Assembly: GCA_963796195.1 (NCBI GenBank)
Contig: CAWCKS010000014.1
Coordinates: forward strand, 1,178,001 to 1,242,000
Direction of reading: 5' to 3'
Length of the DNA stretch: 64,000 bases
DNA from: CAWCKS01 sp963796195
GTDB lineage: Bacteria; Pseudomonadota; Alphaproteobacteria; Rhizobiales; Xanthobacteraceae
Shown here: positions 20,034 through 28,093 of the stretch, piece by piece
How positions within the stretch are numbered: the first letter of the stretch is position 1
Layout: each line of letters begins with the position of its first letter
The notes under the pieces: model-generated
The model's database searches: none
What the model was told of the DNA's origin: nothing
The model's input: the letters and a program-made list of their open reading frames with translations, nothing else
Program-made: the position numbers and the translations under genes

Positions 20034-20187
20034 CCGACACCCCTGCAGGCCGGCATTTCGGAGCGGTGCCTTCCGGCTCAAGCGTTCCTCAACCCCCAGT
20101 CCTCGCAAGACCGCGTATGCCGGCGGGGCCGCCCCGAAACGAATTCAACCGATCCTTCTGAAGTGACAGTCCCGAGGAGCTCTTGCC

Positions 20188-20704
20188 ATGAAAGCAAGTT
20201 CGTTCGTGTTTGCCGCGCTTACCTTGGGAGAGTTGCTTACTGCTGCGCTTGTTGTCAGCACCGATCCGATGCCGCTGCGTCAGGCTCAGATGCGCCTTGC
20301 TGCTTGCTTCGGGTGCGGCAACGGCAACGGCAACGGCAACGTCGGAATCCTCAACGGAAACCTGAATGGCAACAGCAATACCGGTGCCGGCAACGGCAAC
20401 GGCAATGGCAACGGCAACGGATTGCCACAAACGAATGGCAACCTCGGTTACATGAACGGCGGCACGGGCAACATCGGAGCCTACAACGGGCTCGGCAATT
20501 CAAGCCCGACCAGCGGCAACAACAACGTCGGCGCGCTCAACGGCAACGGCAACGGGTCGACCTTACAACGGCAACGGCAACGTCGGAGCCTTCAATGGCA
20601 ACTTCAACGGACTCGGCAACGTCGGCACCGGCAACGGCAGCTTCAACGGCAACGGAAACGTCGGAGCGCTCAACGGCAATTTCAACGGTGGCTCCAACCA
20701 ATAG
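20188..20704 (+). CDS. Secreted NGN-repeat protein 2, one frameshift
   Basis: About 171 aa. GAGGAG precedes the ATG by 9 nt. The N-terminus (MKASSFVFAALTLGELLTAA) is a hydrophobic export signal, followed from about residue 44 by Asn-Gly repeats: VGILNGNLNGNSNTG, GYMNGGTGNIGAYNG, GALNGNGNG, then, after removing one T near 20563, VGAFNGNFNGLGNVG and VGALNGNFNGGSNQ with TAG at 20702-20704. Period and motifs match gene 1, so the two are paralogues. Rich in Asn and Gly with almost no charged residues. Function unknown; probably an exported surface or matrix component. Confidence 0.72.
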
Positions 20705-20747
20705 GCCGTTCGGGCTCAGGCGCGCCCCGCACGGTGCAGCGCCATTT

Positions 20748-20960
20748 GTGGCCGTGGCCGTCATTCTGATGCTGATGGCGGCCGGTAGTGGAAACGGCAA
20801 CGGTAACGGCAACATCGGATTCGGCAACGGCAACGGCAACTCGGGAAATTTCAACGGCAACGGCAACGTCGGCAACAACAACGGCAATGGCAACAAGACA
20901 GACCGAAATGGCAATGGCCACGTTGGCGACAATGCCGGAAACCACGACAACCGCCGCTGA
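20748..20960 (+). CDS. Small NGN-repeat protein 3
   Basis: About 70 aa from a GTG at 20748 (VAVAVILMLMAAGS as a short hydrophobic leader), followed by GNGNGNGNIGFGNGNGNSGNFNGNGNVGN-type repeats and a His/Asp/Asn-rich charged tail (KTDRNGNGHVGDNAGNHDNRR). The start is uncertain because the upstream frame is open but lacks an ATG. It starts 43 nt after gene 2 and is followed within 46 nt by the MacA-type adaptor, so all are likely co-transcribed. Confidence 0.55.
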   Translation: MAVAVILMLMAAGSGNGNGNGNIGFGNGNGNSGNFNGNGNVGNNNGNGNKTDRNGNGHVGDNAGNHDNRR

Positions 20961-21006
20961 GATTCTGCCGTTCGACCTGTCCTCGAACCGGAACAAACCA
21001 TGCGGT

Positions 21007-22354
21007 GTGATAGCGATTTCCTATCTCTTGCTCGGTTCGGCCGCGGCTCTGCCCGCGACATCCTATCTGCAGCACGCGAAATCTCGAGTCCGGTTGGCTG
21101 AGTGCATTCTCCCGGTGATGCAAGCGGGACCCAATATGTCACGGGGTCGGTCAAGACCGACGATGTCGTGAAGACGGTGATGGCGACGGGGACCCTGGTC
21201 CCGGCGCTCAACATCGAGGTCGGCTCAGTGCTGTCGGGGCAAGTCTCGAAGCTGCTGGTCGACTTCAACGACAGGGTCAAGAAAGGCCAGGTGCTCGCCG
21301 AGCTTGACGACAAGACTTACGTGCTTACCGCCGATGCCGCGCGGGCTGCGGTTCAGGGAGCTCAATCGGACATCAAGAGCCATGAGGCGCGTTTGAAGCG
21401 GGCGACTTTCGACCTGTGGCAGGCGGAACATCAGCTTCCGGTGTTCACCGCCCGCGTGAACGCCGCGCAAACCATGCTCGATACCGCGGAGCGCGAGTTC
21501 AAGCGCAAGCAATGGCTGCAGGAGCAGCAGGTTGCTGCGCCCATGGATGTTCAGAATGCGCAGGCCAGACGCGACACCGCGGCATCCTCGCTGCAGGAGG
21601 CGCAAGCCAATCTTGCCAACCAGACCGGTCTCATCTCGGCCGCGAAAGCCGATCTCGATCGGACGATTGCCGATCTCGATAGCGCCAAGGCTGCGGCAGG
21701 GCGCCTCGAGGCGCAGTGGCGCAATACGATGGTCGATGTCGATCGTACCAAGATTCGTTCCCCGGTCGACGGCGTCGTGGTCGGACGCAACATCACCGAA
21801 GGCCAGACGTTGGCGACGGGGCTTGAAGCCAAGACCCTGTTCGTGATCGCCGGCGACCTCGGTCATATGGAAATCAACGCCCGGATCAATGAGAGCGACA
21901 TCGCGGCCATTCGAGACAGCCAGGATGCGAGCTTCACCGTGGACGCTTTTCCCGGACGGACCTTTGCCGCGAAGGTCAAGCAGATCCGGATGGCGCCACA
22001 GGTCTTGTCGAATGTCGTCACCTACACGGTGGTCCTGAAGACCCCCAATCCGGACGGCATCCTGCTGCCCGGGATGACGGTGATGGCCAATATCGTGACA
22101 GACCGGACCCCGGCGCGACCACCGTTCCGCTCGCGGCGTTGCGCTACCACCCCACCATGGTCGCCGCGAAGGAGAGCGGTGCCGCGTCGGAGTCGGTGTG
22201 GGTGTTGCGGGACGGCAAGGCCGTCCCACTTTCCGTCACCAAGGGCGAGGAAGACGGCCGGAATGTCGCGGTATCATCGGACAGCCTTCGTCCAACCGAT
22301 GTTGTCATCGTTGGTGAGAAAAACGGTCGATCCCGCCGCGCAGCCGACAACTAG
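21007..22354 (+). CDS. MacA/HlyD-type periplasmic adaptor, two frameshifts
   Basis: Membrane-fusion protein of about 445 aa. From a GTG start the hydrophobic N-terminus (VIAISYLLLGSAAALPATSYL) acts as anchor or signal. After a frame change near 21098 the biotinyl-lipoyl half motif (IEVGSVLSGQVSKLLVDFNDRVKKGQVLAELDD) appears, then a long alpha-helical hairpin (about residues 80-220), the returning lipoyl half (KIRSPVDGVVVGRNITEGQTL) and the beta-barrel domain. A second indel near 22110 leads to VPLAALRYHPTM. It ends 2 nt before the ATPase gene. It should bridge the MacB-type inner-membrane complex to an outer-membrane channel encoded elsewhere. Confidence 0.85.
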
Positions 22355-22356
22355 TC

Positions 22357-23055
22357 ATGCTGATCGAGCTTCGGAACGTGGAGCGCTCCTTTCACCGGGC
22401 GGGGAAGGCCGTTCCGGGACTGCGGGCAACGTCCCTGACGCTGCGGCCCGGTGAATTCGTCGCCATCCTCGGACCGTCCGGCTCCGGCAAGTCGACACTG
22501 ATGAACGTCATCGGGCTGCTCGACCGGCCGACGGCGGGAGCGCTGTTGTTCGACGGCACGGATTGCGCGACCCTCAATCGGAACGAGCTGGCGCAAATCC
22601 GCAACCGTCGGATCGGGCTCATCTTCCAAGCCTACCACCTTCTGCCGCGGCAAAATGTCATCGACAACGTCGAACTGCCCCTGACCTACGCCGGAATATC
22701 ACGGGCGGAGCGGCGCCGCCGGACCCTTGAAGCGATATCGCGCGTGAGGCTGGAGCACCGCGCTACGCAGCTGCCGCCGCTGCTTTCCGGCGGCGAGCAA
22801 CAGCGGGCCGCAATTGCGCGCGCGATCGTCTCCAACCCGGATGTGCTCCTTGCGGATGAGCCGACGGGTGCGCTCGACAGCACCACCGGGCGGGAGATTT
22901 TGGAGGTGCTGCTCGCAATCAACAGGGAGGGCCGCACTGTCATCATGGTCACACATGACAAAACTCTGGCCAGGTTTGCCTCGCAAATCGTGACGATGAG
23001 CGACGGTCGTATCCTTGCCGATACCCCGCAGGCAATGGCGGAGCTCGCGCAATGA
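22357..23055 (+). CDS. MacB-type ABC exporter ATPase
   Basis: Intact 232-aa ATPase of the LolD/MacB/FtsE group: Walker A GPSGSGKST, Q-loop FQAYHLLPRQNVIDNVELP (a MacB/LolD-like stretch), signature LSGGEQQR (Glu in place of the common Gln), Walker B VLLADEPTGALDS, H-loop VTHDKTLA. Its stop overlaps the permease start (ATGA, 23052-23055). Provides energy to the FtsX-like permease; such complexes act as mechanotransmission pumps for periplasmic substrates. Confidence 0.92.
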   Translation: MLIELRNVERSFHRAGKAVPGLRATSLTLRPGEFVAILGPSGSGKSTLMNVIGLLDRPTAGALLFDGTDCATLNRNELAQIRNRRIGLIFQAYHLLPRQNVIDNVELPLTYAGISRAERRRRTLEAISRVRLEHRATQLPPLLSGGEQQRAAIARAIVSNPDVLLADEPTGALDSTTGREILEVLLAINREGRTVIMVTHDKTLARFASQIVTMSDGRILADTPQAMAELAQ

Positions 23056-24272
23056 AGCTGATGGATTATGCCCAACTCGCCGGCTCCTCACTGGTTGCGG
23101 CGCCAGTGCGGAGCTGCCTGACGATGATCGGTATCGTCATTGGGGTCGCCGCCATGACCAGCATGGCGGCGATCGGTTCCGGCGCTCGGTCGAAGGTGAG
23201 CGACCAGATCCGCTCGTTCGGCGCAAACGTGATCGTCGTCAACGCCAGCAATGCCAAACACGCGCGACCCGACAGCGCGCCGCGCCGTCCGCTGTCAATC
23301 GGCGACGCCGAGGCCATCGGTGAGCTCCCGGCCGTGAGCCTCGCCGCGCCCTCGGTCGCTGGCCAGGCACGGCTCATCAGCAGCGGACCGAATTGGGGCA
23401 CCACCGTCAACGGCACCACGCTCGATCACTTCGCGATCCGGCAGTGGCATCTCGCCTCCGGACGCTTCTTTACCGGCGACGAGGAAAAAAGCGGGGGCCA
23501 GACCGTGGTACTCGGCAGCCTTGTCGCGCACAAGCTGTTCGAGGACGAGGATCCGGTCGGGCGGGTGGTCCGTATCGTCAACGCTCCGCTCAAGGTCGTC
23601 GGGGTGTTGGCCGAGAAAGGCGCTGCCGGCGGCAACAACCAGGACGACGTGGTGTTCGTGCCGCTCAGCACGGCCAAGAACCGACTGATCGGCGGCGCCG
23701 GCGGCGACCGCAACACGGTCGACTATATCCTGACCAGTGCCGTCTCCGCCGATGCGATTGGCAAGGCGACACAGGAAATCGACGACTTGATGCGCCAACG
23801 GCATCACGTCGAGCGTGACGAAGACAAGGACTTCACGGTGTCGACCGCAGCCTCCATCGTCGCGGCACAGGAGGCCTCCACGCGGACGGTTTCGGCGCTG
23901 CTTGCGGCGGTTGCCGGGGTTTCACTGATCGTCGGGGGCATCGGCATCATGAACATCATGCTGGTCTCGGTCACGGAAAGGACCCGCGAGATCGGTCTTC
24001 GGCTTGCAATTGGCGCGACGCCGCGAGACATCCAGACCCAGTTTCTCGCCGAAGCAGCCGCGCTTTGCACCGGCGGGGGCATCCTCGGCGTCCTTCTGGG
24101 AGACGTCATCGCTTCGACCATCGCGCACTATGCCGAGTGGCCGGTCGTGCTTGATCCGCTGGCTGCGGTGGTGGCGGTGGCCTTCTCTGCGAGTGTCGGG
24201 ATTGCGTTCGGGTACTATCCAGCCAAGCGGGCTGCGTCGCTCGATCCCGTCGTTGCCCTTCGGACCGAATGA
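23052..24272 (+). CDS. MacB-type FtsX-family permease
   Basis: Intact 406-aa inner-membrane protein with four membrane segments in MacB order: one at residues about 20-45 (SCLTMIGIVIGVAAMTSMAAI), a large periplasmic MacB_PCD domain, then three near 275-305, 325-355 and 365-390. It ends with the FtsX signature GYYPAKRAASLDPVVALR. Together with the adaptor and ATPase it makes a complete tripartite-pump inner part. Placement right after three exported NGN-repeat genes suggests that it handles those proteins or a molecule made with them; no outer-membrane factor is in the window. Confidence 0.92.
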   Translation: MKLMDYAQLAGSSLVAAPVRSCLTMIGIVIGVAAMTSMAAIGSGARSKVSDQIRSFGANVIVVNASNAKHARPDSAPRRPLSIGDAEAIGELPAVSLAAPSVAGQARLISSGPNWGTTVNGTTLDHFAIRQWHLASGRFFTGDEEKSGGQTVVLGSLVAHKLFEDEDPVGRVVRIVNAPLKVVGVLAEKGAAGGNNQDDVVFVPLSTAKNRLIGGAGGDRNTVDYILTSAVSADAIGKATQEIDDLMRQRHHVERDEDKDFTVSTAASIVAAQEASTRTVSALLAAVAGVSLIVGGIGIMNIMLVSVTERTREIGLRLAIGATPRDIQTQFLAEAAALCTGGGILGVLLGDVIASTIAHYAEWPVVLDPLAAVVAVAFSASVGIAFGYYPAKRAASLDPVVALRTE

Positions 24273-24298
24273 CGACGGGTGGGCAACGAGGGTGCGGG

Positions 24299-25033
24299 TC
24301 AGCTGGAGGGGTTCTTGCGGACGATGTCTCGCCCAAGCAGGCAAATCGCCTGGGTCCTGTTCTTGGCGTGAAGCTTCGCCATGATGTTGTGAAGGTGGGC
24401 TTTGACGGTGCTCTGCGAAATTCCGAGCTGGTGGGCGATGATCTTGTTGGGCATGCCGTGACGCAGGAATTCCAGCAACTCGGCCTCGCGCGGGGTAAAG
24501 CACACGGCTCCATCGCCATCGGAGTGACAGTTGGCAGGAGCATCTGCCCCATCTGCGATCTCGCTTCTGGCAACAGTCGGACGAATCGAGATCAGGATCA
24601 GACGCACGAGGTCCACGGCGAAGCGCACTGACGGCAGGCCGGCAACGACAGTCGAAAAACCCATTTGGCGGAGCGACGCTGCGTCCGTATCGGCATTCTC
24701 GATCAGGGCGACCGCTGGAACCTCTGACATCCGCTCGCGCCATTCATCCATTCGCCGGCGTATCACCGATTGGGTGCTGGCCTCGTATCGTACGAGAAAC
24801 AGCAGAAAAACGTCATAGCCGAAGGCGTGGGCGGGAATGCCCTGTTCGAAAGAACAGGTATCCGCGTCGATACCGCATCCACTCAGCGCCTCGCGCATGC
24901 AATCGAATGCAAGAGACGGCAGGCCCATGAATATCGCGCGTCCGCGGAACGTTGAGCGCGTTGATTCCAAGGTCGGCTGCCGTGCAGCGGGTTGCGTAGC
25001 CACGTCAACGACGTTCACCAGGTTTCTTGCCAT
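24299..25033 (-). CDS. LuxR-family transcriptional regulator (receiver-like N-terminus)
   Basis: 244-aa regulator. The C-terminus is a clear LuxR-type helix-turn-helix (FTPREAELLEFLRHGMPNKIIAHQLGISQSTVKAHLHNIMAKL). The N-terminal 150 residues are receiver-like in length and hydrophobic pattern (YDVFLLFLVRYEAS, VPAVALIENADTD, GFSTVVAGLP), but a standard phospho-acceptor set is not evident. It is convergent with the MacB permease gene, 26 nt away, and divergent from the second LuxR gene across a 553-nt gap. ATG 25033 is preferred; a TTG at 25039 adds two residues. Likely controls one of the neighbouring exported-protein loci (inference). Confidence 0.8.
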   Translation of the reverse strand: MARNLVNVVDVATQPAARQPTLESTRSTFRGRAIFMGLPSLAFDCMREALSGCGIDADTCSFEQGIPAHAFGYDVFLLFLVRYEASTQSVIRRRMDEWRERMSEVPAVALIENADTDAASLRQMGFSTVVAGLPSVRFAVDLVRLILISIRPTVARSEIADGADAPANCHSDGDGAVCFTPREAELLEFLRHGMPNKIIAHQLGISQSTVKAHLHNIMAKLHAKNRTQAICLLGRDIVRKNPSS

Positions 25034-25586
25034 TGCCAATCATCCGGTACCCCTCTGATCTGCGAGCGCCAACTGTGATCGAGGGAATCGCAGTATCGCT
25101 CGCAGTCATCTCGGCCGCCAATCGGCTCTTTAGGTCGGTCTGCTGCACCATGAGATCGCCGAAGTATCCTCGCGACCCAAAGTCCAGAGCTGCTTACGGA
25201 AGGTGAAATTTTCCGACAGATAGCAGCAATCTGCGCGAACGGATCCGAGGTGTCGCGAAAGATACGTCAGAGGTTACGACACAAAGCCTCTTTCGATGGC
25301 CGAGCTGCCAAGCACCGCCGCGCATTGGGTGTTTTTCCCGATGACGAAAGGCAATCAACCTGAAAACGCGTGGCAATGAACCTGACATGTGCCCGCGTAT
25401 CGATGATGGTATGCTACCCCCGATAGTGCCGCCCTTTGGGACACACTCTGTGCGGAGAGATAAACTGATGTGAGAAATGTGGCTGCGGCCACACACGTGC
25501 GGGACCATCAGCGATAGCGTGACGGCGTCAGTGTGCCAGGAGCGCTGTACCTAGGCTTTAGTAACAGTAATTTCGGAGGCAGGAGT
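25034..25586. promoter_or_regulatory. Long divergent intergenic region between two LuxR-type genes
   Basis: 553 nt with no convincing gene (the minus frame 25194-25508 shows no family features). It carries a perfect hairpin TGTGGC-TGCG-GCCACA at 25478-25493. The length and divergent regulators point to a complex control region; operators for the two regulators may lie here. Confidence 0.45.
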
Positions 25587-26513
25587 ATGTCGACCGAATC
25601 AAGTCTTGCCCTCATTGTTGACGCTCTTGAATTCAGGCGGGCATGTATCACAAGTCTTCTGGGCGATTGGGCCGCCACCGAAGAGATCACTCTGTTGCCG
25701 CTTTCGCCAGAAGAAGCCCACCAGAGACTTCGGGCCGACGCGGAATCCCGCGCTATCGTCCTGAACGTCGGCGCCACGTCCTTGTCGCTGTCGGATGTGC
25801 TCGCCGAAATCAAGGTGCTGCGTGCGATGGCTCCGGCAGCCGCGCTGATCGTCGTCGCCGATCGAGAGGATCCTGACGATGTCCTCGCCGCCATGCAGGC
25901 CGGTGCCCAGGCTTACATCTCCAACCTGCTTACGCCGGATCTGGTTTTTCGCGCGCTTTCGTTTGTGCTGCATGGAGGCACTTATTTTCCGCGCAGCATT
26001 GTCGACAAAGGGTCCTTTCCCGTTGAGCCGGAGGTAGAGGCCACTCCGGTTGGAAGAGAAGAGGCCTCCGAAGGGTCTACGCCGACGCACCTCAACTCCG
26101 TCGGACTGACGATCGCAGCGACAGCAAATGATGAGAACGCTGCGCGATCGCGGAGGCTGTTCGACCTGAGCGACCGGCAGATGGCAATTCTCGCCGGCAT
26201 ATGCCGGGGTGAGCCAAACAAGATTATTGGGCGCACCCTGAATTTGCCGGAGTCGACGGTCAAGGTTCATGTTCGCGAAATCATGCGCAAGTTAGCCGTC
26301 TCCAACCGCACCCAGATTGCGATCGCCTTGGCCCGCATGGCTCAGCCGATTGCCACGAGCGCATCGATCTTGGCAGAGACGATCCCAAGAACCTTGCAGG
26401 TATGCGACGTCATTCCGCTTGTTCCGCCTCAGAGCTCAAAAGTTGTCGACAGAATGGAAAAATCGTCGCCTCCCGACAAGGAAGCCAGGGGGAGAGTGTC
26501 AACCACCCGTTAG
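25587..26513 (+). CDS. LuxR-family response regulator, NarL-like
   Basis: 308 aa. GGAGG lies 7 nt before the ATG (MSTESSLALIVDALEFRRA). Residues 1-130 form a receiver-like domain (ALIVDALEF, AAALIVVADREDPDDVLAAMQAGAQAYI, with the alpha4-beta5 surface of NarL proteins). The position of the usual phospho-Asp reads AIVLNVGATSLSLSDVL, so a canonical acceptor is doubtful. An LuxR helix-turn-helix follows at about 205-260 (LSDRQMAILAGICRGEPNKIIGRTLNLPESTVKVHVREIMRKL). No partner kinase is nearby. Probably regulates the cassette and repeat-protein gene downstream or the NGN locus upstream. Confidence 0.82.
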   Translation: MSTESSLALIVDALEFRRACITSLLGDWAATEEITLLPLSPEEAHQRLRADAESRAIVLNVGATSLSLSDVLAEIKVLRAMAPAAALIVVADREDPDDVLAAMQAGAQAYISNLLTPDLVFRALSFVLHGGTYFPRSIVDKGSFPVEPEVEATPVGREEASEGSTPTHLNSVGLTIAATANDENAARSRRLFDLSDRQMAILAGICRGEPNKIIGRTLNLPESTVKVHVREIMRKLAVSNRTQIAIALARMAQPIATSASILAETIPRTLQVCDVIPLVPPQSSKVVDRMEKSSPPDKEARGRVSTTR

Positions 26514-26636
26514 TCTCGCCTTCGGCTCAGATGGTGGCGCTAAATTGCATGAAATGGTCGCTTCGATGTTCAGTGCCTTCCCTGAATGGCTTCTGGTCAC
26601 ACTGCCAAGTGTCGCGTGAAAGCACGGAGCGGCGAT

Positions 26637-26816
26637 ATGGCTGACCTCAACGAACAAATCGACGAGTTGGAGAAGCTCGCCGCAGAGAGCGATCTGATCG
26701 CGCGACTGGCTGTCGATCCGAAAGCCAGATGCGCCAATGCATGCCTGGCGAACGAACTGCGGAAACTTGCAACACAACTTCGCGATCTTCTGGCACCTAT
26801 GCAGCGATTTCACTGA
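26637..26816 (+). CDS. 59-aa helical protein, cassette copy A
   Basis: Short protein MADLNEQIDELEKLAAESDL to LRDLLAPMQRFH, almost entirely predicted amphipathic helix with heptad-like Leu/Ala spacing. GGAG precedes the ATG by about 8 nt. A clear paralogue occurs at 27439-27617, which supports both being real genes. No family recognised; the size and helix suggest a small regulatory or binding protein. Confidence 0.6.
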   Translation: MADLNEQIDELEKLAAESDLIARLAVDPKARCANACLANELRKLATQLRDLLAPMQRFH

Positions 26817-26981
26817 TGATGAAAAGATCAATGCAACAGAAGTCGAGGTAAAATAAACGCGACGACGGTGCGACTGTCGGAGCCTGGTTGTGGGCCTGCG
26901 GTTGAAGAACGCGGATCCCTGATCGGCTTCGGGGCAATGCCCGATGAGGTTCGATCACACGACGCTGGCATTCGATGCGCC

Positions 26982-27261
26982 ATGACATGCCGGATAGGCC
27001 GACGGCCTCCCCCATGCCCTCATCCTTCGCTCGCCCCCGGGGCAGGCTCAATCCGTCTTGTCGAGACCGATGGGATCGCTGCGACCAGCTTTCATTCAGA
27101 CCATCGTAATTGTCCGTACTGCGAGGAGCCGATGCGTCTTGTGCTGCTTGAGCGACAACAACCGGATTGCGCCGATCGTCTGGAACAACAGGTCCATCGG
27201 TGACGACTGCCTGAGCACAATTCACTTCGTTTTCAAGACAAATCCGGAGCGTGCGCGATAG
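26982..27261 (+). CDS. Zinc-ribbon-like CxxC protein, cassette copy A, one frameshift
   Basis: About 93 aa. Starts MTCRIGRRPPPC; the core is NCPYCEEPMRLVLLERQQ and, after restoring one missing base near 27200, HRCDDCLSTIHFVF, giving two CxxC pairs spaced as in a zinc ribbon. The paralogue at 27787-28056 keeps both pairs and the surrounding residues. Upstream start choice is uncertain. Function unknown; such small ribbons often bind nucleic acid or act as metal-dependent adaptors. Confidence 0.55.
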
Positions 27262-27438
27262 ACAAGTGTCGGCTTTGTCAGTGACGCGAAGTGAGCATCA
27301 AGGACGCGTTAGATTTGAGCTCTTTGATTTAAATCAGCTTTGAAAGCTCCAGACGGCGGGAATGGTTACTTTCGACTTTCAGCGACGGTCCAAGTGACGA
27401 TTGGTCATGCCCTGCTTATGCGCCGCGTGAAGGGACAC

Positions 27439-27617
27439 ATGACCGACCTGAACAAAAATTGACGCGCTGGACAAGCTCGCGGCAGAGAGCGACCAGATTG
27501 CGCATCCAGCTGCGGATCCGGAAAGCCAGAAGCTCCAATGTAAAGCTGGCCAATAAGCTGCGGCAACTCGCAGCACAACTTCGCGGTCTTCTGACACCCA
27601 AACAACGACTGCATTGA
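27439..27617 (+). CDS. 59-aa helical protein, cassette copy B, two indels
   Basis: Reading MTDLNK-IDALDKLAAESDQ and then, after removing one G near 27520, VKLANKLRQLAAQLRGLL, ending KQRLH (TGA 27615-27617). An A-homopolymer change near 27458 and the extra G break the frame relative to copy A. AGGGAC lies close upstream of the ATG. Either a decaying paralogue or sequence error. Confidence 0.45.
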
Positions 27618-27786
27618 TATCGAAAGATACTAGGCAGAAGAGACTAGTTGGGCGAATTCACGCGAACACGGCATAACCAACGAAGCTGGATACGGCCCCG
27701 TAGATCAAAAGCGCCGGGCGACTCCCTCGTCGTCTTCGGGAAATTGACTGATATCGTCGATCCACGGACGTTGGCATGCAGGCGCC

Positions 27787-28056
27787 ATGACGTGTCGCAT
27801 GGGCCGAAGCCTCTCTCACACCTTGATCCTTCCCCTGCCCGCTAGAGCGGGTTCAGGCCGCATTGTCGAGATCGACGGGCTCACTGCACAGCGCCTCGAC
27901 TGTCTGGACTGCGAGACGCCGATGCGTCCCGTCCAGTTTGAGCGACAACAACTGGATCGCGCGGATCGCCCGGAGAAACACGTTTATCGGTGTGATGACT
28001 GCATGAGCACAATACGCTTCGTCTTCAAGATGCCTCCACGCACGCAAGACAATTGA
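27787..28056 (+). CDS. Zinc-ribbon-like CxxC protein, cassette copy B
   Basis: Intact 89-aa frame: MTCRMGRSLSHTLILPLPAR, then DCLDCETPMRPVQFERQQLD and YRCDDCMSTIRFVFKMPPR. The two CxxC pairs are about 31 residues apart, as in small zinc ribbons. Being intact, it is the better guide to copy A. ATG 27799 is an alternative start. The gene ends 37 nt before the repeat-rich secreted protein gene. Confidence 0.62.
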   Translation: MTCRMGRSLSHTLILPLPARAGSGRIVEIDGLTAQRLDCLDCETPMRPVQFERQQLDRADRPEKHVYRCDDCMSTIRFVFKMPPRTQDN

Positions 28057-28093
28057 ATGTCGGCTTTTCCAGTGAAACCAGATGAGGTTGAGT

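Larger units (their letters stand above)
26637..28056 (+). repeat. Diverged tandem duplication of a two-gene cassette
   Basis: Unit A (26637-27261) and unit B (27439-28056) have the same order: a 59-aa helical gene, a spacer of about 165-169 nt, and a CxxC-ribbon gene. Both proteins are visibly homologous between units (LNEQIDELEKLAAESD / LNK-IDALDKLAAESD; CDDCLSTIHFVFK / CDDCMSTIRFVFK). Confidence 0.75.

Noticed and set aside
19573..20040. Antisense frames over the NGN repeats reading as Leu-Pro-rich proteins
   Set aside because: They are the reverse reading of AACGGC repeats; no ribosome site or independent conservation, and the plus frame has a signal peptide.
19664..20960. NGN repeat DNA as a possible CRISPR array
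   Set aside because: Repeats are directly tandem, in coding frame and degenerate, with no spacers and no cas genes.
25194..25508. 104-aa minus frame between the LuxR genes
   Set aside because: No family features or good start; lies in the divergent control region.
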